From assembly GCA_036496265.1 (NCBI GenBank), contig DASXLL010000031.1, positions 1 to 22,200 on the forward strand: DNA of 22,200 nucleotides. The letters are read 5' to 3'. This document shows positions 9,203 through 16,967 of this stretch, piece by piece. The stretch's first letter is position 1. Each line of letters begins with the position of its first letter. This stretch comes from CAYLLN01 sp036496265. GTDB taxonomy: Bacteria > Planctomycetota > Planctomycetia > Pirellulales > Pirellulaceae. The translations under genes were made by a program, and so were the position numbers. The notes under the pieces are model-generated. The model did not search any database. It was not told where the DNA came from and worked only from the letters and a program-made list of their open reading frames with translations.

Positions 9203-9246
9203 ACTAATATTAACAGCCGGACGCTAATACGGGATTGGATATTAGT
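9203..9246. repeat. AT-rich inverted repeat, ACTAATAT / ATATTAGT
   Basis: The arms ACTAATAT (9203-9210) and ATATTAGT (9239-9246) are exact inverted copies flanking a GC-richer core that includes AACAGCCGGACGCTAATAC. A third copy, ACTAATATT, lies at 9124-9132. The spacing of 28 bases makes a stem-loop possible. It may be a dispersed repeat or a protein-binding site upstream of sulfatase B. Confidence 0.5.
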
Positions 9247-9441
9247 GCGCGAGTTCGAGGAGAGCGTGGGCATTTTGGGCTGTTGTTTTGTCAGTTGGTA
9301 GTGGAGCAGGTTGGGCGGGCGCAGCCCCTTGCGGAGCCGACCCGCAGGGCGGGTACCCCGGCCTCCTATAGCTACATTGGAATTCTGGCGAAAAACCGGA
9401 CCAAATTCTGGCGGTTTTGGAAGAATTGCGGGAAATTTTTT

Positions 9442-9468
9442 CGGCTGACGCGGCTGACCCGGCTGAGT
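9442..9468. repeat. Three-unit 9-bp tandem repeat
   Basis: The units CGGCTGACG, CGGCTGACC and CGGCTGAGT follow one another without spacer. They lie in the non-coding stretch upstream of sulfatase B, directly after a run of six T residues. No function is evident. Confidence 0.6.
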
Positions 9469-9675
9469 GGCGGGAGGAGAGAATTCGCGCGGCTTGGAGG
9501 GGATTACATTTTGTTGATGCCTCTTCGCAGGTTGCGAGCAAGCTGCGGTATCCGTTTACAAATCGGCCCCGCTCTTGTTGCCCATCAGCGGGACCATCAT
9601 GATGCGATGAACGCTGGTTCGCCATTGCAGAGCATTGGTTCCTGCTGCTCCATTTAGTTGTTTGGGTTTCGCTCC

Positions 9676-11166
9676 ATGTTGCATTTTATGACGCTCGTGA
9701 CCTGTGCAGCTTGCTCGATCGGGCTTATGGCGCAGGGCATGTTCGCCGCCGAGCGGCCGAATGTGCTGTTCATTGCGATCGACGATCAAAACGATTGGAT
9801 TGGTTGTCTGGGCGGGCATCCGGCGGCGAAGACGCCGAATATGGATCGGCTGGCGGGCCGCGGCACCGTGTTCTTGAACGCGCATTGCCAGGCGCCGCTG
9901 TGCAATCCATCGCGGACGAGCTTGATGCTCGGCGTTCGGCCGACGACGACGGGCGTTTATGGGCTGGCACCCTGGTTTCGCACGCTCGACGATTGGAAAG
10001 AGCGCGTGGCCTTGCCGCAACACTTCAAAGCCCACGGATACAAGACTTATTCGGTGGGAAAGGTTTATCACGGCGGCGCTGGTGGTCCGCAGCAGCGGCA
10101 GAAGGAATTCGATGTGTGGGGATCTGCGGGAGGCGTTGGCGCGAGGCCCGAGCACAAGCTGATTCCGCCGACACCAATGGGCAACCATCCGCTCATGGAC
10201 TGGGGCGTTTTTCCGCACCACGACGAGGACAAGGGGGACTATCAAGTGGCCAGTTGGGCCATCGAGCAGATCAAAGCGGCGCCGAAGGGTCAGCCGTTCT
10301 TTCTGGCGGCCGGTTTTTTTCTGCCACATGTGCCGTGTTACATCACGCAGAAATGGTTCGATCTCTATCCCGACGACGATTCGCTGCTGCCGCGAATCAA
10401 CGAGCACGATCGCGATGATACGCCGCGATTCTCGTGGTATTTGCATTGGAGTCTGCCCGAGCCGCGACTGAAGTGGGTGCGCGAAAACAATCAGTGGCGG
10501 AATCTCGTTCGTTCGTACCTGGCTTGCACCAGCTTTGTGGACGAGCAGATTGGCCGCATGCTCGCGGCGCTGGAAGAGAATGGGCTGGCTGACAACACCG
10601 TAGTTGTTGTGTGGGGCGATCATGGCTGGCATCTGGGTGAAAAACTCATTACCGGCAAAAACACGCTGTGGGAACGCTCGACGCGCGTGCCTCTGATCTT
10701 CGCTGGCCCGGGTGTGAAAGCGGGCGGGCGCTGCGCGGAGCCGGCGGAGCTGCTCGACATTTATTCGACGCTCGTCGAGCTATGCGGCCTAACGGCGAGG
10801 AACGATCTCGAAGGACATAGTCTCGTGCCACAGCTTCAGGATGCGGCGCACAAGCGCGAGTGGCCGGCCATCACGTCTCACAATCAAGGCAACCACGCCG
10901 TTCGCACGAATCGCTGGCGATATATTCATTACGCCAATGGCAGCGAAGAGCTATACGACTTAGCTGGTGATCCACAGGAGTGGAAAAATCTCGCCGCCGA
11001 CGCGCAATTTGCCGAAGTGCTAAGCGATCACCGTCGCTGGCTGCCAAAAATCGATGTGCCTCCAGCTCCGGGGAGCGCCAGTCGCGTGCTGACGTATGAT
11101 GCCAAGTCAGACACGGCTGTGTGGGAAGGCCAAACGGTGCGGCGCGGCGATCCGATTCCGGAATAA
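9676..11166 (+). CDS. Sulfatase B, iduronate-2-sulfatase-like
   Basis: I start at the ATG at 9676, which opens a hydrophobic leader ending at about 'MFAAERPN'; a TTG at 9658 in the same frame is possible but less likely. The 496-residue product has metal-binding 'IDD' (D36, D37), a formylglycine motif C76-N-P-S-R, 'SVGKVYHGG' in place of the GKWH seen in arylsulfatases, 'PFFLAAGFFLPHVP', and 'WGDHGWHLGEK' near residue 315. The GKVYH and DHGW features are typical of the iduronate-2-sulfatase branch. Substrate is unknown, but sulfated uronate-containing polysaccharides would fit. The last 22 codons are repeated downstream at 11289-11354. It has no lysine-rich tail. Confidence 0.93.
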   Translation: MLHFMTLVTCAACSIGLMAQGMFAAERPNVLFIAIDDQNDWIGCLGGHPAAKTPNMDRLAGRGTVFLNAHCQAPLCNPSRTSLMLGVRPTTTGVYGLAPWFRTLDDWKERVALPQHFKAHGYKTYSVGKVYHGGAGGPQQRQKEFDVWGSAGGVGARPEHKLIPPTPMGNHPLMDWGVFPHHDEDKGDYQVASWAIEQIKAAPKGQPFFLAAGFFLPHVPCYITQKWFDLYPDDDSLLPRINEHDRDDTPRFSWYLHWSLPEPRLKWVRENNQWRNLVRSYLACTSFVDEQIGRMLAALEENGLADNTVVVVWGDHGWHLGEKLITGKNTLWERSTRVPLIFAGPGVKAGGRCAEPAELLDIYSTLVELCGLTARNDLEGHSLVPQLQDAAHKREWPAITSHNQGNHAVRTNRWRYIHYANGSEELYDLAGDPQEWKNLAADAQFAEVLSDHRRWLPKIDVPPAPGSASRVLTYDAKSDTAVWEGQTVRRGDPIPE

Positions 11167-11168
11167 CT
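11101..11168 (+). repeat. 68-bp direct repeat, copy 1 (3' end of sulfatase B)
   Basis: These bases encode the last residues of sulfatase B (A-K-S-D-T-A-V-W-E-G...) and its stop codon. They recur 188 bases downstream with three mismatches in 68 positions. By eye, the match may continue at lower identity past the stop, into what corresponds to the start of sulfatase C. Confidence 0.95.
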
Positions 11169-11211
11169 GTGCGAGGAGTAGGCGTCGCGATTGTAGGCAG
11201 TTCCAACAGAA

Positions 11212-11282
11212 GGGGTCGGGAGTCGATTGCGGCGATGATTTTTCCATGTGGATTAGACCTACCGCAATCGACTCCCGACCCC
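11212..11282. repeat. Perfect 21-bp inverted repeat, REP-like hairpin
   Basis: The arms 11212-11232 (beginning GGGGTCGGGAGTCGATTGCG) and 11262-11282 are exact reverse complements, separated by a 29-base loop. The GGGGTCGGGAGTC head looks like a dispersed palindromic element; I recall similar ones in planctomycete genomes but cannot check that here. There is no T-run after the stem, so a classical intrinsic terminator is unlikely. The hairpin sits between the two 68-bp repeats and could weaken readthrough from sulfatase B to C or protect mRNA ends. Confidence 0.9.
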
Positions 11283-11288
11283 GTCGCG

Positions 11289-11356
11289 GCCAAGTCGGAC
11301 ACGGCTGTGTGGGAAGGGCAAACGGTGCGGCGCGGCGATGCGATTCCGGAATAACT
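11289..11356 (+). repeat. 68-bp direct repeat, copy 2 (orphan sulfatase B tail)
   Basis: This copy keeps the sulfatase B reading frame and stop codon but is not attached to a gene. Two of its three differences from copy 1 are synonymous; the third changes P to A in 'GDPIPE'. Its stop ends at 11354, three bases before the ATG of sulfatase C, as expected if this were the original B-C junction. Confidence 0.95.
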
Positions 11357-11357
11357 A

Positions 11358-12866
11358 ATGCGAACAGTATTTGCTTTTAGCTTGATTCTCGTCAGTTGCT
11401 CGGCTGGGGCGATCGCCGCCGAACGTCCGCCGAACATCGTCTTCTTTCTGGCGGACGATTTGGGGCAGCGTGATTTGGGCTGTTATGGCAGCACGTTTTA
11501 TGAGACGCCAAATCTCGACCGCTTAGCTCGAGATGGCGCGCTGTTTACAGATGCGTATGCGGCCTGTCCGGTCTGTTCGCCGACGCGGGCCAGCATTATG
11601 ACCGGCCTGTGGCCGCAGCGGACGGGTATCACCGACTACATCGCGCCAGACAACGCCAATGGCCCAGAAAAATGGGGTCGCAACACGCGGCTGTTGCCGG
11701 CACCCAATCATGATCGCTTGTCGCTCGACTCGCCGACGCTGGCCAAGGCTTTGAAAGGCGCGGGCTATGCCACATTTTTTGCCGGCAAGTGGCATCTGGG
11801 CCCCGAGGACTACTGGCCGGAGAACCAGGGATTTGACATCAACCGCGGCGGCATCGAGCGCGGCGGACCGTATGGCGGAAACAAGTATTTTTCGCCCTAT
11901 GGCAATCCGCGCTTGTCGGACGGTCCGGAAGGCGAGCACCTGCCCGATCGTCTGGCGACTGAAACTGCCAAATTCATCGAGGAGAACCGAGAGCGCCCGT
12001 TCTTCGCGTATTTTTGTTTCTATTCCGTGCATACGCCGCTCATGGCCCGCGAAGATTTGCGGCAAAAATATGAAGCGAAGCGCGAGCGTCTGGGTCTGGA
12101 AGCGAAATGGGGCCGCGAGCATGAGCGCGATGTGCGGCTGGTCCAGGAACATGCCATCTATGCCGGCATGGTCGAGGCGATGGACCTCGCGGTCGGCAAG
12201 GTTCTGGCCAAGCTGGATGAGTTGGGGCTGCGCGAGAACACGCTCGTGATCTTCACCAGCGACAACGGCGGTCTATCGACGAGCGAAGGCTGGCCGACAT
12301 CGAACTTGCCGCTGCGCGGCGGGAAGGGCTGGATGTATGAAGGCGGCATTCGTGAGCCGCTATTGGTGCGGTGGCCTGGGGTCGTTAAGCCCGGCAGCGT
12401 CGTTCAGACGCCGGTTTCCAGCCCGGACTTCATGCCGACCCTGGTCGCAGCCGCGAATTCGCATGCAGCAAAGGGCCAAACGCTGGACGGCGTCAACCTC
12501 GTGCCGGTTTTTCGAGGAGAGAAGCTGCCGGAGAGGCCGCTGTTCTGGCATTACCCGCACTATGGCAACCAGGGCGGAGCACCGGGCGCGGCCATCCGGC
12601 GTGGGGATTGGAAATTGATCGAGTGGCAGGAGGATGGGCACGTCGAGCTGTTTAATCTGGCCAGCGATCCGAGTGAACAGACCGACCTGGCCGCGAAAGA
12701 TCCAGAACGCACAGCCAAACTTCTTGAGGAATTGCATGCGTGGCAAAAGCAGGTTGGAGCGGTGTTTCCAATCAAAAACTCTAAATTCGATTCAGCCAAA
12801 CCCAGCGGCCGAGCTGCAGTGAGACCAACGAATCAGTCTGGTGGCAAAAAAGGCAAGCGGAGCTGA
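11358..12866 (+). CDS. Sulfatase C, arylsulfatase A-type
   Basis: The 502-residue protein starts at an ATG that opens a leader (residues 1-21, ending 'AGAIAAERP'). It has 'ADD' (D33, D34), the formylglycine motif C73-S-P-T-R, 'GKWH' at 143-146 and 'TSDNGG' with D302-N303. The pattern 'RGGKGWMYEGGIREPLLVRWPG' is typical of the arylsulfatase A-type group in marine and freshwater polysaccharide degraders. The C-terminus is basic (SGGKKGKRS). No strong ribosome binding site precedes the ATG; in the ancestral arrangement it may have been translated by coupling to sulfatase B, whose orphan tail ends three bases upstream. It resembles sulfatase E most, by its 'DLGCYGS-FY-TPN' opening. Confidence 0.94.
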   Translation: MRTVFAFSLILVSCSAGAIAAERPPNIVFFLADDLGQRDLGCYGSTFYETPNLDRLARDGALFTDAYAACPVCSPTRASIMTGLWPQRTGITDYIAPDNANGPEKWGRNTRLLPAPNHDRLSLDSPTLAKALKGAGYATFFAGKWHLGPEDYWPENQGFDINRGGIERGGPYGGNKYFSPYGNPRLSDGPEGEHLPDRLATETAKFIEENRERPFFAYFCFYSVHTPLMAREDLRQKYEAKRERLGLEAKWGREHERDVRLVQEHAIYAGMVEAMDLAVGKVLAKLDELGLRENTLVIFTSDNGGLSTSEGWPTSNLPLRGGKGWMYEGGIREPLLVRWPGVVKPGSVVQTPVSSPDFMPTLVAAANSHAAKGQTLDGVNLVPVFRGEKLPERPLFWHYPHYGNQGGAPGAAIRRGDWKLIEWQEDGHVELFNLASDPSEQTDLAAKDPERTAKLLEELHAWQKQVGAVFPIKNSKFDSAKPSGRAAVRPTNQSGGKKGKRS

Positions 12867-13002
12867 TTAGAGAGATAGCTTGATTGAAGAATCGGAGATT
12901 GTGAAAATCACCAGGACGCTGGCTCGTCTGGCCACGGGCCCTGCTGCGAGTCAAATGCGACGAGACGTAGTTCTATTTTGACAACTAACCTTTAAGGCAC
13001 CT
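12867..13002. other. Short intergenic gap between sulfatases C and D
   Basis: The 136 bases contain a ribosome binding site (AAGG, five bases before the ATG at 13003). A TTGACA hexamer lies around 12978, but no matching -10 box follows at proper distance. No terminator is evident. Confidence 0.35.
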
Positions 13003-14475
13003 ATGAAATTCTCAAGCTGGTTGATTCTCATCTTATTTGCCTCCGCCATGGCAGTTTCTGGGCGGGCAAGCGGAAAACCCAACGTCATTTACATTATGGC
13101 GGACGAGCTTGGCTACTACGAACCAAGTTTTATGGGCGGGCGCAACATCCAGACACCGAATGTCGATCGCATGGCGCGCGAAGGCATGCGTTTCAATAAC
13201 TTGCTGGCTGGTTCGTCGGTATGTGCGCCAACCCGCTGCTGCTTTTTGACGGGTAAGCATAGCGGTCATACGTCGGTGCGCAACAATGGCGACGCGCGGT
13301 CGCTCCGGCCAGAAGAGGCGACCATTGCATCGCTGCTTAAGACGCAGGGGTATGCGACCGGCGGCTTCGGCAAATGGGGTTGTGGCGGACGCGGTTCGCC
13401 TGGTGTCCCGGAGAAACATGGTTTCGATGTTTTCTTTGGCTATTACGACCAGCAACACGCGCACAGTTATTATCCACCTTACCTCGTTCGCAATAGCCAG
13501 GAAGTGCCGCTGGAAGGCAATTATGGCACGCACGGAAAAACCTATTCGCAATATGTGATTCACGAGGCGGCTTTGCGCTTTATTCGTGAGAACAAAGACC
13601 GGCCCTTCTTTGCTTATTTGCCATATACCCCGCCGCACGGCAACTTTGAGATTCCGGATGAAGATCCGGCCTGGCAGCAATACAAGGACAAAGGTTGGCC
13701 TGAGCCTGCGCGGCGCTATGCGGCAATGGTGACGATGTTAGACCGGCAGATCGGCGAAGTGTTCTCGCTCGTAAAAGAGTTCAAGATCGACGACAACACT
13801 TTGGTGTTCTTCAGCGGCGACAACGGCGCGAACGACTATTTCAAATCGGACGAATACCCGCGCGGCATTCACCTTGGCAATAAAAATCCCGCGACTGGCG
13901 TCGAATTTCGCGGCAAAAAGACGACGCTTTATGACGGTGGCTTGCGCGTCCCGTTCGTAGCCCGTTGGCCCGGCAAGATATCGGCGGGGAGCGTCAGCGA
14001 CTACGTGAGATATTTTCCCGACTTATTGCCCACGATCGCAGAAGTCGCAGGCTGCCAGCCGCCTGCCGACATTGACGGCATCTCCATTGTGCCCGAGCTG
14101 ATAGGGGAATCGGCAGCCGGCAGGAAGCAAAAGCAGCACGAGTTTTTGTATTGGGAAATTGCCGACTGGATAGCCGTGCGACAGGCCAACTGGCGGGCCG
14201 TGAAGCCCCCGGGCGGCAATCGGTGGGAGCTCTATGATCTATCGAAGGACCCAAGCGAAACGGCGAATCTCGCTGCTGAGCAGCCGGACGTACTTGCCAG
14301 GTTAGTGAATATCGCAAAAGAAGCTCATGAGCCGCTGAAAGAGGGAACCTACGCCCGGATGGACCTGCATGAACGGGACCGCCGCGCTAAATTCGGAAAG
14401 CAGGATGAGCCGGAGACGCAGCCGAAGGCGAAAGCAAAAAAGGCGAAATCCAAAGCTCCTGTCGGCGCCGATTAA
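13003..14475 (+). CDS. Sulfatase D, with D-E metal pair and GKWG motif
   Basis: This 490-residue protein opens with a leader (residues 1-23) and an AAGG ribosome binding site. The formylglycine motif is C74-A-P-T-R, and 'SGDNGA' (D273, N274) is present. Two positions differ from the other sulfatases here: the usual D-D metal pair reads D34-E35 ('MADELGYYE'), and GKWH reads G123-K-W-G126 followed by 'CGGRGS'. GKWG occurs in a recognised subgroup, so the enzyme may still be active with a different substrate pocket. The C-terminal 40 residues are charged and end in a lysine-alanine-rich tail (KAKAKKAKSKAPVGAD). It is convergent with sulfatase E. Confidence 0.93.
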   Translation: MKFSSWLILILFASAMAVSGRASGKPNVIYIMADELGYYEPSFMGGRNIQTPNVDRMAREGMRFNNLLAGSSVCAPTRCCFLTGKHSGHTSVRNNGDARSLRPEEATIASLLKTQGYATGGFGKWGCGGRGSPGVPEKHGFDVFFGYYDQQHAHSYYPPYLVRNSQEVPLEGNYGTHGKTYSQYVIHEAALRFIRENKDRPFFAYLPYTPPHGNFEIPDEDPAWQQYKDKGWPEPARRYAAMVTMLDRQIGEVFSLVKEFKIDDNTLVFFSGDNGANDYFKSDEYPRGIHLGNKNPATGVEFRGKKTTLYDGGLRVPFVARWPGKISAGSVSDYVRYFPDLLPTIAEVAGCQPPADIDGISIVPELIGESAAGRKQKQHEFLYWEIADWIAVRQANWRAVKPPGGNRWELYDLSKDPSETANLAAEQPDVLARLVNIAKEAHEPLKEGTYARMDLHERDRRAKFGKQDEPETQPKAKAKKAKSKAPVGAD

Positions 14476-14573
14476 GCCGATGAAGGCAGATGACTGCGAT
14501 TGAAATCCAGGAAGCGACGGCTCGCCCTCTTACCCGGCGCGTCGTATGACATTGCTTGACTCGACAACGCGGT

Positions 14574-16142
14574 TTAGTTCTCCGCGCGGTAGTCGGCGTT
14601 GCGCTCCATCATTTGTGCTCCGACCGATTCGCGCCAGCGAGCGAGCATCGACCTCAATTTGGCAACCGTATCCGGCTGGTCGCTCGCAAGATTATGGTTT
14701 TCACCGGGATCGTCACGCAGATTGAAAAGCTGCATTGAGTTGTTTTCGAAATAATCCAATAGCTTGTAGTCGCCCGCTCGGATCGCGCCGCCGGGGCTTT
14801 GCATTCCGTGGTTGCTGTAATGCGGAAAGTGCCAGTAGATGGCTGCGCGGCCAAGGTCCATGGCGCCGTTGAGTAACGGAGTCAGACTGAGGCCGTCAGC
14901 GTGTTGCGATGGCGGCAAGGCAATGCCGGTCATTTCTAAAATCGATGGGTAGATATCCGTGCTGATCACGGGATTATCAATTTCAGCGGACCGGTGGCCC
15001 GGCCATTTTATTATGAGGGGTACACGAACGCCGCCCTCATACATCCAGCCTTTGCCGCCCCGCAAGGGAAGGTTTGAGGTGGAATAGGCCGCATCCAGCT
15101 GCGCTGGCGGAATGAGGCGCTGGGGGTTGCCAAAATTCGCGGCCGACATGCCGCCATTGTCGGACGTGAAAATCACAATCGTGTCGTCAGCCAGCTTGAG
15201 TTCGTCCAGTTTGGCCAGCACCCGGCCGAGACTTTCATCCATGCTAGTAACCATCGCGGCAAACTGGACGTTGTCCTGTTGTTGCTTGATCTTCACCGTG
15301 CGACGAGGAAGGATCGCGTACTTTTTGTAGGGTTCGGTATGAAGCAGTGCCGCGAGATCGGTTTTCCCAAGTGGATGCTCATCGTCGGGATTGCCTTCGA
15401 GAATGAATGCCGATTCGCCGGTTGCTCTCCTCTGGCCTGACTTCGCCCGGTATTTTTCAACCAAATCGCGCCGCCCTTGAATCGGGTCATGGACCGCAAA
15501 ATGGGATAGATACAAAAAAAACGGACGACTGCTATTCGCATCCATGAATTTCAAAGCCTCATCCGTAAGGCGATCGGTCAAATAATCGCCTGGCTGGTCG
15601 GCCAGCCCCTCCATCTCAAAGGGTGCGTAATAGCCGACCTTTGGCCAACCCTTGTTCCAGTGGGGAATCTGGACGTCGAACCCTTGCGCAAGTGGCCCGC
15701 AGGGCTCTTCTCCCAGATGCCATTTTCCGAAATGGCCAGTCGTATAGCCGTGCTCCTTGAGGGCTTCCGCCAGCGTCACTTCTTCCAGCGGCAATTGCTG
15801 GTGGATGACGGCGTTCTTCAATTTCTGAAAGGCAAAGTCCTTGCGGCCTGGCAGCCAGTCGGTGAGGTGCAGGCGGGCGGGATACTTGCCGGTCAGGATG
15901 CTGGCCCGCGTGGGCGAGCACACGTGACAAGCCGCGTAGGCCTGCGTAAACCGACACGCACCTTCGGCGAACCGATCGATATTCGGGGTTTTGTAAAACC
16001 CACTTCCGTAACAGCCCAGATCGCGCCATCCCAAATCATCGACCAAAAAGAGCACGACGTTCGGCAATCGCTCGCTTGCAATGCCGAATTGGCTCGCGAA
16101 ATAGAAACCTAATAGCAGCAGAGTCGTCCTGGTCATTGCCAT
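14574..16142 (-). CDS. Sulfatase E, arylsulfatase A-type, opposite strand
   Basis: A 522-residue sulfatase with leader (residues 1-23), 'VDD' (D35, D36), C75-S-P-T-R, 'GKWHLGEEPCGPL' and 'TSDNGG'. Its opening 'DLGWRDLGCYGSGFYKTPN' and the segment 'RGGKGWMYEGGVRVPLIIKWPGH' place it near sulfatase C, but gaps and an extra segment rich in charged residues (around 205-250) show they are not recent copies. An ATG at 16136, two codons inside, is an equally possible start; neither has a clear ribosome binding site. It ends without a lysine-rich tail. Its orientation breaks the plus-strand run and suggests separate transcription, with the promoter in the 168-base gap before the intron remnant. Confidence 0.93.
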   Translation of the reverse strand: MAMTRTTLLLLGFYFASQFGIASERLPNVVLFLVDDLGWRDLGCYGSGFYKTPNIDRFAEGACRFTQAYAACHVCSPTRASILTGKYPARLHLTDWLPGRKDFAFQKLKNAVIHQQLPLEEVTLAEALKEHGYTTGHFGKWHLGEEPCGPLAQGFDVQIPHWNKGWPKVGYYAPFEMEGLADQPGDYLTDRLTDEALKFMDANSSRPFFLYLSHFAVHDPIQGRRDLVEKYRAKSGQRRATGESAFILEGNPDDEHPLGKTDLAALLHTEPYKKYAILPRRTVKIKQQQDNVQFAAMVTSMDESLGRVLAKLDELKLADDTIVIFTSDNGGMSAANFGNPQRLIPPAQLDAAYSTSNLPLRGGKGWMYEGGVRVPLIIKWPGHRSAEIDNPVISTDIYPSILEMTGIALPPSQHADGLSLTPLLNGAMDLGRAAIYWHFPHYSNHGMQSPGGAIRAGDYKLLDYFENNSMQLFNLRDDPGENHNLASDQPDTVAKLRSMLARWRESVGAQMMERNADYRAEN

Positions 16143-16310
16143 ATTTTGCGCGTTTGGCCGTCAAGCGAGCGGATCCCCAAAACGAATTCGAGCACGTCAT
16201 ACATCGTAATGTGGCCACCGGCAGCTTTTCCAGAACGTCTTAGGTTACTCCGCAGGGCGGCGTCATCTCGCGCTTGCTGGCAAATATCTTTCTCAATGAT
16301 GCTACGCTAA
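16143..16310. other. Gap between sulfatase E and the intron remnant
   Basis: This holds the probable sulfatase E promoter on the minus strand. I see no recognisable intron 5' end in it, which supports the idea that the following intron piece is truncated. Confidence 0.35.
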
Positions 16311-16784
16311 CAACTTCACCCCACCAAGACGCGGCTGGTAGAGTTAGGGCTGGGCAAGGACGGGTTCATCTTCTTGGGTTGCTACTTGCGGGTCGTGCGT
16401 TCCTGTCTCAAGGGGAAGTTCGATCTGTTTAGGTGGCCGTTCCCGAAGGCGGTGAGGGCGATCCGCAGCCGCATCCGAGAACTCGCATGCCGATGTCGCT
16501 GGGCGGGGATGTCAGACATCCGCGAAGTCATTGGAGAACTAAATCCAGTGCTGCCTGGGTGGAGCCGCTACTTCCGAACAGGCGGTGCCTCGACCAAGTT
16601 CACCCAGATGGACGCCTATGTTCGTGAGCGGCTGACCAAGTTGCTCATGCGAGGTAGCCAACGCCATTGGCGGCCTGGAGGGCGCCCGTTTCGACCGAGG
16701 GAATGGCCGCGCCTAGTGAAAGAACAAGGCCTATACCAGTTGCGAGGCACTCTTCGCTACCCTGGAGGCATACATGCCGCTTGA
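16311..16784 (+). pseudogene. Group II intron reverse transcriptase/maturase, C-terminal remnant
   Basis: The frame is open from just after a TAA at 16308-16310 and reads 'QLHPTKTRLVELGLGKDGF', then 'IFLGCYLR', then a basic helical region with 'PVLPGWSRYFRTGGASTKF' and 'WPRLVKEQGLYQLRG'. These match the end of the reverse transcriptase thumb and the maturase domain of group II intron proteins. The catalytic palm with its Y-A-D-D site is absent, so the protein is a dead fragment of roughly 157 residues where a full protein has about 400 or more. It is followed directly by intron domains V and VI, as in complete introns. Confidence 0.85.
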
Positions 16785-16795
16785 TCAGACCATCG

Positions 16796-16880
<85 letters not shown>

Positions 16881-16967
16881 AATGTCCCAACGAAATTGCC
16901 AATCCATAGCATCGCGCCCGGGTGCAGGACAGACTGAGACTTTCTACTCCTTGAAAGGCGATTCATC

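Larger units (their letters stand above)
8963..9675. other. Long intergenic region with short repeats between sulfatases A and B
   Basis: This region separates two divergent sulfatase genes and holds no convincing gene, although open frames cross it on both strands. It contains copies of ACTAATAT at 9124 and 9203 with an inverted copy at 9239-9246; a small GC-rich hairpin, ACCCGC/GCGGGT, at 9340-9354; the 10-mer AATTCTGGCG at 9381 and 9404; and a three-unit 9-bp repeat at 9442-9468. The repeats suggest decayed or non-coding element sequence. Promoters for both neighbours should lie here, but I cannot point to boxes. Confidence 0.5.

Noticed and set aside
9556..10632. Long antisense ORF of 358 codons
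   Set aside because: It lies opposite sulfatase B and mirrors its codon structure; its protein has no motif, leader or recognisable domain.
11212..11282. Intrinsic terminator for sulfatase B
   Set aside because: The stem is strong but no T-run follows on either strand and the loop is long; a dispersed palindrome explains it better.
11358..16142. Sulfatases C and E as a recent inverted duplication
   Set aside because: They share subgroup motifs but differ throughout in residues, insert lengths and tails, so they are old paralogues.
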